Shown one piece after another: positions 24,638 through 33,598 of a stretch of 62,374 nt of DNA. The notes under the pieces were generated by a model. The model was not told the origin of the DNA. It ran no database searches and saw nothing but the letters and a program-made list of their open reading frames with translations. The stretch is from JANRKB01 sp033763695 (lineage in GTDB: Bacteria > Planctomycetota > Phycisphaerae > Phycisphaerales > UBA1924). How positions within the stretch are numbered: the stretch's first letter is position 1; every line of letters starts with the position of its first letter. The stretch spans positions 1 through 62,374 of the forward strand of contig JANRKB010000008.1 in assembly GCA_033763695.1 (NCBI GenBank), read 5' to 3'. The translations under genes were made by a program, and so were the position numbers.

Positions 24638-27600
24638 ATGACGAAGAAGCGTGAAAAGTTCCATGTGTCGGGTCGCAACACCCTTGCTCGCACGCTGGCG
24701 AGCGTGTCGAGCGGTGCCGCCGCCTTGCTGCGGATCTGTGCTGGTCGCCCGACGCGACTGGCAGAAGCGGGCCTGAGCACGGGTGCGGCACCCGCGCGGC
24801 GTGGCTCGTTCCTCATCATGGTCGTCGGCACGCTCGCGTTGCTGTCGGTGATCGTGGTTGTCTATGTGTCGGTGGGCAGCCAAGACCGCCGTATTGCTGC
24901 CGTGGCGGCGCGGACGGATCGTCTGAACGCTGTGATCGGCACGCCGACGGGCTATGGCCCTGACGGCTACACGCTCCCGCCCAACTCGTTTGCGGCGTAT
25001 GTGCGTGACATCGTCGGTGCGGATCTGTTCACCTATGTGCCTGATCAGGACATGACGGCGGATCAGAACAAGCCGCGCTACGTGGGCACGTTCCGGCGCG
25101 AGATGTGGGACTATCCGTCGACGAGTTACTTCACGGACTCGACAAAGAAGGACGTCAACCCGACGACCTCGCCGCGCTTGGCGGAGTTTTTCTCTCCCGT
25201 CGGCGTTGGCACCGATCCGTGGCTTGCATCGACGCGGCCGGAGGATCTGGGCTGGGGCGGCAGCACGACGCCCGTGAAGGGTGTGGACGGCAAGGGGGGC
25301 GGGAACGATGCGGCGAGCTGGAAGCGCCGGGTTGATTGGCCGCATATCTCGAACATCGCGCCCGACGGTCGCTTTGTGAACCTGGCGAATCTGCGGAACA
25401 ACTTCAGTGCGGAGTCGGGCTTCGGCACGTTCAACAGCTTCGGACGAACGCTGCCGCGCACGAGCGCGAATCTGACGCTGCAGCAGGCGGGCGGGTTCAA
25501 CGGCGCGCAGGACGCGGGTTCTGGTGACTTCGTTGCGCCCGGTTCGCCGGCGTTTAAAGTGGACGGGGCGGCGGGCAACATTGGTCGCCGGCTGGATACG
25601 GGCCGCCTGATCAACGACGTGCAGGGCGCGCCCAACAAGGCCGAGCGGCACCCGGCGATCTGGGACTCGCGCCAGATGGGCGCGTTCCGCCCGGTGGACG
25701 GCGTGTACTACGGCACGGCGGCGAAGTTCAAGTTCGGCGCGGATGCCAAGGGCGTCGCGCTGCCGAGCTATCAGTGGGCCGACGCCGACGGCGACGGCAT
25801 GCTCGACTCGCGCTGGCAGGAGGCCGTCGACGCACGCGCGTCAAACTCGAATCCGATCTCGGCGATCGTCACCGATGAGAAGTATCGCTTCTTCTTCGCG
25901 ACCCGAATTGTCGATCTGTCGTCGCTGATCAACGTCAACACCGCGAGCGATCTCTATCGTCCCGCGGGCGCGACGTTCGCGCCGTGGGATACCACCGGCT
26001 CGCAGGTGAAGCTCAATCCGACCGACACAGAAACCAAGGACACCAAGTTCCCGATGGGAGCGACGTATCCGCTGGGCTCGACGCCGGCGGATATCAACCT
26101 GGCGCGCATGCTCTCGATGGAAGATCTGCGCACGATCTATGCCAAGCTCAACGGCGGCAACGCGGAAGAGAAGATCGGCTACTCCAAGCTGCGCCAGCCC
26201 GACTCGGGCGGCGGGGCTGATCGCGGCGACTACAGCAAGTACGTCGACACGGCGAAGTATTCCGACGCGACGCCTCAGGCCAAAGACCTGACCGCGACGC
26301 TTGTCGGCAAGGCGGGCTATCTCGCGCTGCGCGAGACGCTGACGCTCGGCACGGTGCCCGCGGTGGTGCCGCCGCGTGACACGCCGACCAACGCGGAGTC
26401 GTTCGTCGACTCAAACGGCAAGATGGTGCAGGCGAAGGTGGACGATCGCACGTTCTTCGCCGATGCGTCGGATCGTGCCAAGTTCTATTACGAGCGTGCC
26501 GGCGAACTGGGCACCGGTCTGTTCGCGATCGAGGACAAGGACGGATCGAGCGTGGGTTCGAGCGCGAAGATCCTCTTCAGCGATCCGCTGACGATCGAGT
26601 CGGGGATTGAACTTCTGTCGTTCCGCGGCGTGAACAACCCGCGCGAGACGACGCGCCTCGAGGCGGCCCTCGCGGGTCGCTATCGCCCGGCGTCGGGCTC
26701 GGTGCAGAAAGAGACGACGGCCTACTTCTCGCCGCTGCGCAGCTCGCGGAGCGAGACGCTGGAGCGTGAGGGCCGTGACGCATTCGGCGAGGGCAAGCGG
26801 CCCGTCGGCGACGGCGTGCTCGACGACACCGCCGCGGTGTGGAACATCGCCGACGTGCGCCAGCATCTGACGACGATCAACGGCAGCCGTCCGCTGTGGG
26901 CCTCGGCAGCGACAGACACCCAGACGGCGGATTCGCCCATTTTCCTGATCAAGAACGATCGCCTCGCACCGCTCAGTGCGACGCTGGATGTGAAGCACGG
27001 GCTGGAGGCAGCGCTGCGCGATCCGCGCGAGCTGTTCAAGGGCGTCGTGGCGTCGCTCGCGCCGTATCTGGGAGAGAAGTGGGCGTGGGAAGGCGCGCAG
27101 GCGCAGGGCACGGACTTTACGTTCACCAGTCCGCAGGGTCGCACGCTCTTTGGCAACGACATCAAGTTCGACAACGGCCGCACGGCGTTCTATGGCTGGC
27201 GCGGCGCGGAGACGAGCGTGCTGTTGTCGGCGATGTTCACGGTGAATGCGTCGGCGGCGATGTTCGAGCCGCGGCCGCTGACCGAGGACGAGCGCAGCGC
27301 GATCTCGCAGGCGTATCACACGGGATCGGCGGGGGCGGGACTGAAGGCCGTGCCGACGGTGATGCCGCTGGCGATGACGGTGGCGTTTGACAAGACGTAT
27401 CGCGACAACAAGCTGATGTCGGCGACGATCGGCGACGAGGTGGGTAAGAAGTTCTCGTGGTGGATTGATGAGAAGGACAAGGACACTGGGTCTTCGCGTC
27501 CTGACTCGAAGACTGCTGGGATCAACGGCTACACGTGGGACGCGAACAGTGGGCGGCTCGACCTCGACGCAGGCCTGAACACCGCAAGCGGCGCGAAGAG

Positions 27601-30600
27601 CCGTATGTATGACCAGAGCGTGCAGGGCTCGGCAAGTGGCCCAACCAGGCTGCGGGCCAAGGCGATCAACGTCTACGCCGTGACGCCGCAGCCGTTCATC
27701 ACCGGCGTGATGTCGATGACGGCGTTCACGGATGCGCCGCCGAACGCTGGTGGCGATATCGACGCGCGCCGCGTGCCGCCGGGCGATGAGTTCCCCGAAC
27801 TGCCGCCGATCACGATTGACGGCACAATCGCGGACGCGAACCCGGACTTCCTGTTCCGCATCGTGGCGTTCCAGGTGACCAACCCGTTTGATCAGCCGAT
27901 CACACTGGGTGTGTCGCCAGAGCCCAAGAGCGGTACGAGTTCCAAGAAAATTTCGGAAATCGAGGCCTTGGCAAAGGGTTTCGACACGGTGCCCAAGGTG
28001 ACCGCTGGGGTTGCGGACACCAGCAACTACTACGTGCGTCTGCGCGGACACGGCAAGTTTGGGACTTCGTCGGACTACTCGTTTGACAGCATCTCTCGCT
28101 TCATGCTTGTGGGCCTGAAGGACCCCAAGATGAGCGGCGACGCAAATGATCCCGCGAACTTCGCACTGGCGAGTGAGTCGGGCGGGTCTTGGGGTGCGAA
28201 TGACAACGATCGCGATGCGACGGTTGAGCCGATCACGCTCCAGCCGGGCGAGACGGCGGTGTGCTTTGCCACCAGCCAGTCGCCGCGGCGGATTATGCAG
28301 CGCATCCAGAAGTGCATCGACGCCGCACCAAGGGCGGGCACGGGAACGGCCAACTCGAGCGGCGCGAAGGTCTTCAGCATGGGCCAGTTCGCCAAGATGG
28401 TGAAGGCCCGCTTCTCGGAGAAATCGACGTCGGCGACGGCCCCCAAGGGCGTGACGAAGGTCTATTGGGTGCCGCAGGTTGACGACGATGGCAAGATGCT
28501 GATGGACGCGCAGAATGCGTCGAAGCCGGTGGCGCAGCCGATGGCGTTCAAGGTGGATGACATTCAGAACAAGTCCTCGGCGGATCTCGCACGCCTGCAG
28601 GCTGACCCGACGCAGCGCGTGACCACGGTTGAACTGTGGCGAGCGCTGACGACGGGTTCGGAGCGCAACGATCGCAAGAACATCCTCGACAACGACCAGT
28701 TGGTCGATCGCATGCGTATCGGTCCGGCGAGTGGCGATGAGGGGTGGCAAGACGGCTCTCTGGAACTGACAGACAATCTTGATCGACGCCTCGCACCCGG
28801 CAACGGCCAGGGCAAGGGTCAGAAGATCGAGGGCACCGAGGCCGCGCTTCCGATCAACGGCCAGGACCCGCTGGACGACAAGGGCTTTGCGATCACGCTG
28901 TGGTCGCAGGTGCTGCGCCCGAGCACTGAGAAGCAGCAGATCGATGCGGGTACGACAGCGGATCGTCTGCGTCCGGGTCAGTTGCCCGGCTACTGCATCG
29001 AGCCTCGCGGGCCGGTGACAGACCTGCTCAAGCAGCCGTCGCGCAAGCGCTGGAACATCGGCAAGTCCGACGAGCGAGACACGATCAGGGGTAACGAGTT
29101 CGTGGGCTATTCGAGTGCGACCGCGACGCGCACGGACTTCATCGAAGGTGAAGACCCCAAGAGCGGCGCGGGTCCGACGCTGGATGAGTGGTGGAACACC
29201 CAGATGACGGAGCGAGAGAAGCTCACCCACGAGCTGATGTTCCGCGCTCCAGACGGGCGCAAGCTTGGTGACACCGATCGAGTGCCGCAGTCGGTCGTTC
29301 TCGACAACAAGGAATATCAGGATCTGGTGCGGAACTTCCGACTTCCGGTCTTCAACGCGGGCAATCTGCTTGCGATGAACACCGAGGCGGCGACCGCGAC
29401 CAAAGAAGCGACGCCGGCGCGGCTGCGCGTGGCGGATCTGCTCCAGAATATGGCCGTTGCGCCGTACTGGGATCCGTTGCTGCTGGACGCGGCAGAGGGA
29501 TTGGTGAAGGCCGATCTGGAGACATGGATTCCCTCGAGCGGCACCAAGAAGGGCGATCAGAAGGAGTTTGAGCGTGCGACGCTAAGCGAACTGCTGGCGA
29601 TGCAGTTCGGCTACTACGTGAAGGACGGCGACACCGCGACGAAGGACCCGACGGTGCTGGGCCTCCTCGTCGCGCCCGAGGAGCGCAAGATCGAGGAACG
29701 CGCCGAGTTTGGCTCGCTGGTCGTGGATCAGGGACGATTCTTCCTGGATCGCTACACGCCGTTCCTGGATGGCGTGATCAATAACGCCAGTGCAGATCGG
29801 AAGTTTGCACCGGCGAACGATCTGCGTGTGGGCCTCGGCGTGCCGCTGGCGCTCAACCTCATGGACGCGTTCGAGCCGCTGCCGGAACGGATGTGGTCGT
29901 CGACCAAGCCGATCCGCGGTCGGATCAACATCAACACGGCGACGGTGGACGTGCTGCGCACGCTGCCGATGCTCGCGCCCAACAACAAGAAGGGCAAGGA
30001 CTGGAACACGCTGAACAATGAGGAAGCCGCGCAGGGATGGCCTCGGGCGGCGCAGGGTGAAAAGCCAAGCCTGAATGATGAGACCGATATCGCGGCGATG
30101 ATCGTGGCGTATCGCGACAAGCGGCCCGAGAGCTTCCGCTTCCAGGTCGCGGAGAACGCCCCGAACTTGCGGTGGGCCGACTTCGGCGACCTCAATGGCA
30201 AGAATCGCGTTGATCCCTCGTCGTTCGGCGCGGCACCGGGCGCCACGGGTGATCTGGTGGCGCAGGCACTTGGGAACACCGCGAACAACCTGCTGGGGCG
30301 CAACACGCTCAATCAGATCGACGGCGTGCGCGAGGACCTGGGCTTCCGCTCGATCGGCGAACTCATGTGCGTGCGAGAACTGCAGCCGCTGGATCCGAGC
30401 AAGATCAAGAAGCCCGAGCGCGGCGTCGGGCAGCGTTCGCTGGATAAGAACGCGCCGAAGGCCGGCTCGGCGAGCAACATGGACTACCTGGGCTTCAACC
30501 TTGACGGCACCACGCCGGTCAACGATTCGCTGATTGATCTGCTGCCGGGCTTCACGTCGCTGCGCATGGACCTGACCAAGACGGCGGCGAGTGATCAGGT

Positions 30601-30916
30601 GAAGCGCGATGCGAGCTTCACCGGCAAGGACGGCAAAATCGAGGACGTGGTGCACACGGACCGCGTCGACAACGATTACGGCGAGCGACTCGCGGTGATG
30701 TCGGCGATCTCGAACCTCGTCACGGTGCGGAGCGATCTGTACGTGTGCTGGTTCGTGGTGGCGGGCTTCCAGAAGTCCGACTGCGTGGGCTTGTCGGATC
30801 AGGATCCGCTCGTGCCGAGCATCAAGCGCCGGTTCATGATGGTGATTGATCGCTCGAACGTGATCCGGCCGACGGATGTGCCGCGCGTGCTGGTGTGGAA
30901 GGAACTGCCGCTGTAA
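24638..30916 (+). CDS. Giant GspK-like pseudopilin (2,092 aa)
   Basis: This is the last gene of the pseudopilin run. A single hydrophobic helix at about residues 57-80 follows a basic segment as RRG/SFLIMVVGTLALLSVIVV, without the E5 glutamate. Lack of E5 is the mark of GspK. Two helix-hairpin-helix-like motifs of the kind found in GspK occur far apart: LINVNTASDL (about residue 430) and RININTATVDVLRTLP (about residue 1760). The start at 24638 has an exact AAGGAGG ribosome site. Typical GspK is about 320 aa, so this protein is more than six times larger. The long middle is Asp/Lys/Ser/Thr-rich, low in cysteine, and otherwise unrecognised. Confidence 0.82.
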   Translation: MTKKREKFHVSGRNTLARTLASVSSGAAALLRICAGRPTRLAEAGLSTGAAPARRGSFLIMVVGTLALLSVIVVVYVSVGSQDRRIAAVAARTDRLNAVIGTPTGYGPDGYTLPPNSFAAYVRDIVGADLFTYVPDQDMTADQNKPRYVGTFRREMWDYPSTSYFTDSTKKDVNPTTSPRLAEFFSPVGVGTDPWLASTRPEDLGWGGSTTPVKGVDGKGGGNDAASWKRRVDWPHISNIAPDGRFVNLANLRNNFSAESGFGTFNSFGRTLPRTSANLTLQQAGGFNGAQDAGSGDFVAPGSPAFKVDGAAGNIGRRLDTGRLINDVQGAPNKAERHPAIWDSRQMGAFRPVDGVYYGTAAKFKFGADAKGVALPSYQWADADGDGMLDSRWQEAVDARASNSNPISAIVTDEKYRFFFATRIVDLSSLINVNTASDLYRPAGATFAPWDTTGSQVKLNPTDTETKDTKFPMGATYPLGSTPADINLARMLSMEDLRTIYAKLNGGNAEEKIGYSKLRQPDSGGGADRGDYSKYVDTAKYSDATPQAKDLTATLVGKAGYLALRETLTLGTVPAVVPPRDTPTNAESFVDSNGKMVQAKVDDRTFFADASDRAKFYYERAGELGTGLFAIEDKDGSSVGSSAKILFSDPLTIESGIELLSFRGVNNPRETTRLEAALAGRYRPASGSVQKETTAYFSPLRSSRSETLEREGRDAFGEGKRPVGDGVLDDTAAVWNIADVRQHLTTINGSRPLWASAATDTQTADSPIFLIKNDRLAPLSATLDVKHGLEAALRDPRELFKGVVASLAPYLGEKWAWEGAQAQGTDFTFTSPQGRTLFGNDIKFDNGRTAFYGWRGAETSVLLSAMFTVNASAAMFEPRPLTEDERSAISQAYHTGSAGAGLKAVPTVMPLAMTVAFDKTYRDNKLMSATIGDEVGKKFSWWIDEKDKDTGSSRPDSKTAGINGYTWDANSGRLDLDAGLNTASGAKSRMYDQSVQGSASGPTRLRAKAINVYAVTPQPFITGVMSMTAFTDAPPNAGGDIDARRVPPGDEFPELPPITIDGTIADANPDFLFRIVAFQVTNPFDQPITLGVSPEPKSGTSSKKISEIEALAKGFDTVPKVTAGVADTSNYYVRLRGHGKFGTSSDYSFDSISRFMLVGLKDPKMSGDANDPANFALASESGGSWGANDNDRDATVEPITLQPGETAVCFATSQSPRRIMQRIQKCIDAAPRAGTGTANSSGAKVFSMGQFAKMVKARFSEKSTSATAPKGVTKVYWVPQVDDDGKMLMDAQNASKPVAQPMAFKVDDIQNKSSADLARLQADPTQRVTTVELWRALTTGSERNDRKNILDNDQLVDRMRIGPASGDEGWQDGSLELTDNLDRRLAPGNGQGKGQKIEGTEAALPINGQDPLDDKGFAITLWSQVLRPSTEKQQIDAGTTADRLRPGQLPGYCIEPRGPVTDLLKQPSRKRWNIGKSDERDTIRGNEFVGYSSATATRTDFIEGEDPKSGAGPTLDEWWNTQMTEREKLTHELMFRAPDGRKLGDTDRVPQSVVLDNKEYQDLVRNFRLPVFNAGNLLAMNTEAATATKEATPARLRVADLLQNMAVAPYWDPLLLDAAEGLVKADLETWIPSSGTKKGDQKEFERATLSELLAMQFGYYVKDGDTATKDPTVLGLLVAPEERKIEERAEFGSLVVDQGRFFLDRYTPFLDGVINNASADRKFAPANDLRVGLGVPLALNLMDAFEPLPERMWSSTKPIRGRININTATVDVLRTLPMLAPNNKKGKDWNTLNNEEAAQGWPRAAQGEKPSLNDETDIAAMIVAYRDKRPESFRFQVAENAPNLRWADFGDLNGKNRVDPSSFGAAPGATGDLVAQALGNTANNLLGRNTLNQIDGVREDLGFRSIGELMCVRELQPLDPSKIKKPERGVGQRSLDKNAPKAGSASNMDYLGFNLDGTTPVNDSLIDLLPGFTSLRMDLTKTAASDQVKRDASFTGKDGKIEDVVHTDRVDNDYGERLAVMSAISNLVTVRSDLYVCWFVVAGFQKSDCVGLSDQDPLVPSIKRRFMMVIDRSNVIRPTDVPRVLVWKELPL

Positions 30917-31019
30917 TCATGCGGTCGCGTTGCGTGATAAAGGCGCGACGCGACGGCATGGTTGGCGCGGGTGGCGTGTTGGGCACGTCGCGTGGCGTGC
31001 CGCGCTATGATGGCGTGAG

Positions 31020-31093
31020 CAGGGTGTAGCTCAGCTTGGTAGAGCGCCTGGTTTGGGTCCAGGAGGCCGCAGGTTCAAATCCTGTCACCCTGA
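31020..31093 (+). tRNA. tRNA-Pro (anticodon TGG)
   Basis: This is a 74-nt cloverleaf. The acceptor stem pairs CAGGGTG with CACCCTG, the D arm is GCTC/GAGC, the anticodon stem is CCTGG/CCAGG around the loop TTTGGGT (anticodon TGG), the T arm is GCAGG-TTCAAAT-CCTGT, and the discriminator is A. It reads proline codon CCA. CCA is not encoded. A TATGAT string at 31006-31011 may be part of its promoter. Confidence 0.95.
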
Positions 31094-31171
31094 CTTTCAA
31101 CGTCGAGCGGTCCAGACAACTTGCGATTCATGGCACGGATCGGTACTTTCAGACAACCGGAGGTACTCTCC

Positions 31172-32182
31172 ATGAATCGACGCCTCACATCGGCCTTGGT
31201 TCTTCTCGCCTTCGCGGCGTGCGTCGATGCGGCGCAGCCCGCCACAGCACCGAGCGTGCCGGCGGCTAAGCCTGCGGCGCAGGCGACGACGAAGCCCGAA
31301 CCAGACGGCGTCCGCGCGCTCGGCGGCGAGTGGATCTATGTGGAGGATCGCACCGAGGGCCGCCCCCTCGCGCAGCTTGGCCCGCCGATGGCGTCGAAGT
31401 TCACAATGCGCGTGGAGGAGGCGGGTGACGTCGTGATCCTGAATGGGCACGGCTCAGGACACCGCGATGTGCGCATTGCCTTGGACGGCGGTGTGACCGA
31501 AGTCGTCGAGCAGACCAAACCCGTTGTGCGGTATCAGGGGGCGTGGAAGGACGGCACGTTTCACTATGACGTGAAGTTCGAGAGGGCACCGGGAGCGAGC
31601 GGGATCGGGATGATCCGGCGGAGCTTCACGCCCACTGAAGAGGGTCTGGTGGTGCGCGTCGCGGTCGATCCGCCGCCGGGTGGTGGAGGGTCAGAGGCGG
31701 TTGCGCTGTATCGCCATGCGGAAGACATTCCGCTTGCGACGCCCGCGACGTGCACGATCGCGGATGTGTCGTGGCTTGCGGGCGCGTGGGTCGGGAGCCG
31801 GCCCTCAGGATCGTCGATCGAGGAGCGTTGGAGCCCACCGCTGGGAGGGTCGATGTTGGCCGTGTCGCGCACGGTGAGCGCGAGCGGGAAGCTGGCTGCG
31901 TTTGAGTATCTGCGGATCGTGGAGCGAAATGGCGGTCTGGTGTACGCGGCGCAGCCGGGCGGGGCACCCAAGACTGAGTTCCTTTTGACGGAGTTCGGCC
32001 CGACGGAGGGCGGCGGGAAGCGGGCGGTCTTTGACAACCCGCGCCACGATTACCCGAAGCGCATCGTGTACGAGCTCGCGGCGGACGGAAAGCTCTCGGC
32101 GACGATCGGGTACCTGAAGGGCGGCACGCCGCAGAGATATGAGTTCACGCGAGAGGGCAAGGAAGCCGCGACGCCACCCTGA
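31172..32182 (+). CDS. Exported protein with DUF6265-like C-terminal domain
   Basis: This 336-aa protein has a signal peptide (cleavage near CVDAAQ) and an Ala/Pro/Lys-rich linker. Two beta-rich parts follow. The first (about 50-170) includes WIYVEDRTEGRPLAQLG. The second (about 190-320) contains DVSWLAGAWVGS...EERWSPPLGGSM...VFDNPRHDYPKRIVYEL, a pattern I associate with DUF6265, a lipocalin-like domain of unknown ligand. The ATG at 31172 follows a good GGAGG site. The lone cysteine in the leader (AACVDA) does not form a convincing lipobox. It probably acts in the periplasm. It lies just after tRNA-Pro. Confidence 0.75.
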   Translation: MNRRLTSALVLLAFAACVDAAQPATAPSVPAAKPAAQATTKPEPDGVRALGGEWIYVEDRTEGRPLAQLGPPMASKFTMRVEEAGDVVILNGHGSGHRDVRIALDGGVTEVVEQTKPVVRYQGAWKDGTFHYDVKFERAPGASGIGMIRRSFTPTEEGLVVRVAVDPPPGGGGSEAVALYRHAEDIPLATPATCTIADVSWLAGAWVGSRPSGSSIEERWSPPLGGSMLAVSRTVSASGKLAAFEYLRIVERNGGLVYAAQPGGAPKTEFLLTEFGPTEGGGKRAVFDNPRHDYPKRIVYELAADGKLSATIGYLKGGTPQRYEFTREGKEAATPP

Positions 32183-32342
32183 AGTCTTGGTGCGGCGAGG
32201 GATGTAACCAGCGTGGGTCCCGCGAGTTTGGGTGTGTAGGGTCTGGAAAATCAGTCTCGCGAAACGGCGCTGGCGTCCAACAAGCGGCACAGGCCCGGCG
32301 TGATATACCCGAACGCTCGCTAAGAAGAGTTCAACTGGCGGA

Positions 32343-32354
32343 CTGTCACCCTGA
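32343..32354 (+). repeat. Short copy of the tRNA-Pro 3' end
   Basis: CTGTCACCCTGA repeats exactly the last 12 nt of tRNA-Pro (31082-31093) in the same orientation, and GTTCAA occurs shortly before both copies. A tRNA-end duplication could mark an old attachment site bounding the 1.26-kb segment with the DUF6265-like gene, but no integrase is present and 12 nt is short. Confidence 0.35.
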
Positions 32355-32388
32355 TTCGTTCTCCGCTTCGTCACGCAAGAGGCGTCCG

Positions 32389-32835
32389 ATGGCAGCTTTC
32401 CCGGAGTCGATAACCCGCGTCGCGTACCGCTCCCGTGGTGATGAACTCGCTTGGCGACGCGAAGATGTTCCTGCGGCTTTGGCAGCGATCGCGGCGAGCG
32501 GCCACGCGGTACTCGGTGGCGAAGTCTGGGTCGTTCTTGGCGGCGGTCGTTGGACAGGACTCGTTCCTGATCGAGATGGCGGACCAGACGGCGCTTGGAC
32601 TTGGGACACCAAGCCGCGTCGTCAGGGTGAGCCTTGGCAGGACTATTGCGACCGAACAGCGAGAGACTCGGAACAAGTCGTCGCTGATTTTCAGGCTGAA
32701 GCAGGGGCGGCTCCGTCCGTTCTCGGGAAGCTCTACTTCAACTTCACTTACATTCCAGAGCCGGGCAGTACAAGCTCTGCTGGCCCATCTTCGATCGCCA
32801 ACCCGAATGCCGTCCACAAAGATCGCTTTGGGTGA
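32389..32835 (+). CDS. Conserved hypothetical protein (148 aa)
   Basis: This small soluble protein starts MAAFPESITRVAYRSRGDEL. It has a compact predicted alpha/beta part with a VWVVLGGGRWTGLVPD strand pair, then EPWQDYCDRTARDSEQVVADF (helix) and LYFNFTYIPEP near the end. The composition is protein-like and the ATG at 32389 has AGAGG upstream. I do not recognise a named family. The general form (short, acidic, with a Trp-rich strand) is reminiscent of immunity-type or accessory proteins but nothing supports a function. The 206 bases before it are non-coding. Confidence 0.6.
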   Translation: MAAFPESITRVAYRSRGDELAWRREDVPAALAAIAASGHAVLGGEVWVVLGGGRWTGLVPDRDGGPDGAWTWDTKPRRQGEPWQDYCDRTARDSEQVVADFQAEAGAAPSVLGKLYFNFTYIPEPGSTSSAGPSSIANPNAVHKDRFG

Positions 32836-33051
32836 ACCGGCACTCTCGTTCTCCGCGGTTGCGGAGTTCACGCCGTTCGTCCGTGTGCGCGAGCGATGGT
32901 GTTGACCAAGGGGTTCTCGACCCGTGCATGCGTGTGAACCAAGTGGTCTGGCGACGGCGGCTGGTGGCGAAAAGTGTTCGGTTGCGAAGCCGTCTGGCAG
33001 GCGAGTGATCGTTGAAATGCCACAAACAATGAAAAAACAACGGCATATCCC

Positions 33052-33080
33052 TTGACTGCGCGAGGAAGATGCGGCATGAT
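33052..33080 (+). promoter_or_regulatory. Sigma-70-type promoter for the Lrp-transporter pair
   Basis: TTGACT (33052-33057), a 17-bp spacer and CATGAT (33075-33080), preceded by an A-rich tract (GAAAAAACAA) that could act as an UP-like element. Transcription would begin about 25 nt before the ATG at 33113. Confidence 0.65.
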
Positions 33081-33112
33081 GGAGGAGTTGACGTTGATTC
33101 TTTGGAGCCGCC

Positions 33113-33598
33113 ATGGACGCCACCGATCTGCAGATTCTCGCCGCGTTGCAAGCCAATGCCCGAACCACGCACGCTGATCTGGCGCGGGCTCTGGACATGG
33201 CCCCTTCGGCGGTCTTTGAGCGTGTTCGCAAGCTTGAGGCACGCGGCACGATCGCGGCGTATGAGGCGCGGGTCGCACCCAAGGCGGTGGGGGCGCAGCT
33301 GGCGGCGTTCGTGTTCGTGCGCGCGGAGGAGCGCCCGTTCACGGGCAAGACCGGCAAGGCGCTGGCTGCGATTCCGCAGGTGCAGGAAGTGCACAATCTT
33401 GCGGGTGAAGATTGCTATCTGGTCAAGTTGCGGGTGCGCGACACGGATGAGCTGACGCGTGTGCTGCGCGAGCATGTCTCGGCGATCCGGTCGATCTCGG
33501 GCACACGTACGACGATCGTGCTGGAGACGATCAAGGAGACGTCGGCGTTGTGCCTCCCGACGCCCGAGCAGCTCGAAGCCGCGGAGGTCGGCACATGA
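33113..33598 (+). CDS. Lrp/AsnC family transcriptional regulator
   Basis: This 161-aa regulator has an N-terminal AsnC-type winged helix-turn-helix (DATDLQILAALQANARTTHADLARALDMAPSAVFERVRKLEARGTI) and a C-terminal RAM/AsnC ligand-binding domain (FVFVRAEER...VQEVHNLAGEDCYLVKLRVRDTDEL). Such proteins form octamers and respond to amino acids. It is followed by a DMT transporter whose ATG overlaps its stop, so the transporter is probably its direct target and an amino acid or related metabolite the inducer. GGAGCC precedes the ATG. Confidence 0.93.
   Translation: MDATDLQILAALQANARTTHADLARALDMAPSAVFERVRKLEARGTIAAYEARVAPKAVGAQLAAFVFVRAEERPFTGKTGKALAAIPQVQEVHNLAGEDCYLVKLRVRDTDELTRVLREHVSAIRSISGTRTTIVLETIKETSALCLPTPEQLEAAEVGT

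Noticed and set aside
26411..29230. A 939-codon open frame on the minus strand inside the giant GspK-like gene
   Set aside because: It is antisense to a gene with a perfect ribosome site and protein-like composition. Its translation is dominated by Arg/His/Leu runs expected of a complementary frame.
32371..33396. A minus-strand open frame of 341 codons across the small unknown gene and the Lrp gene
   Set aside because: It covers the Lrp promoter and the sense HTH domain. Its Cys/Ser/Arg-rich sequence has no family resemblance.
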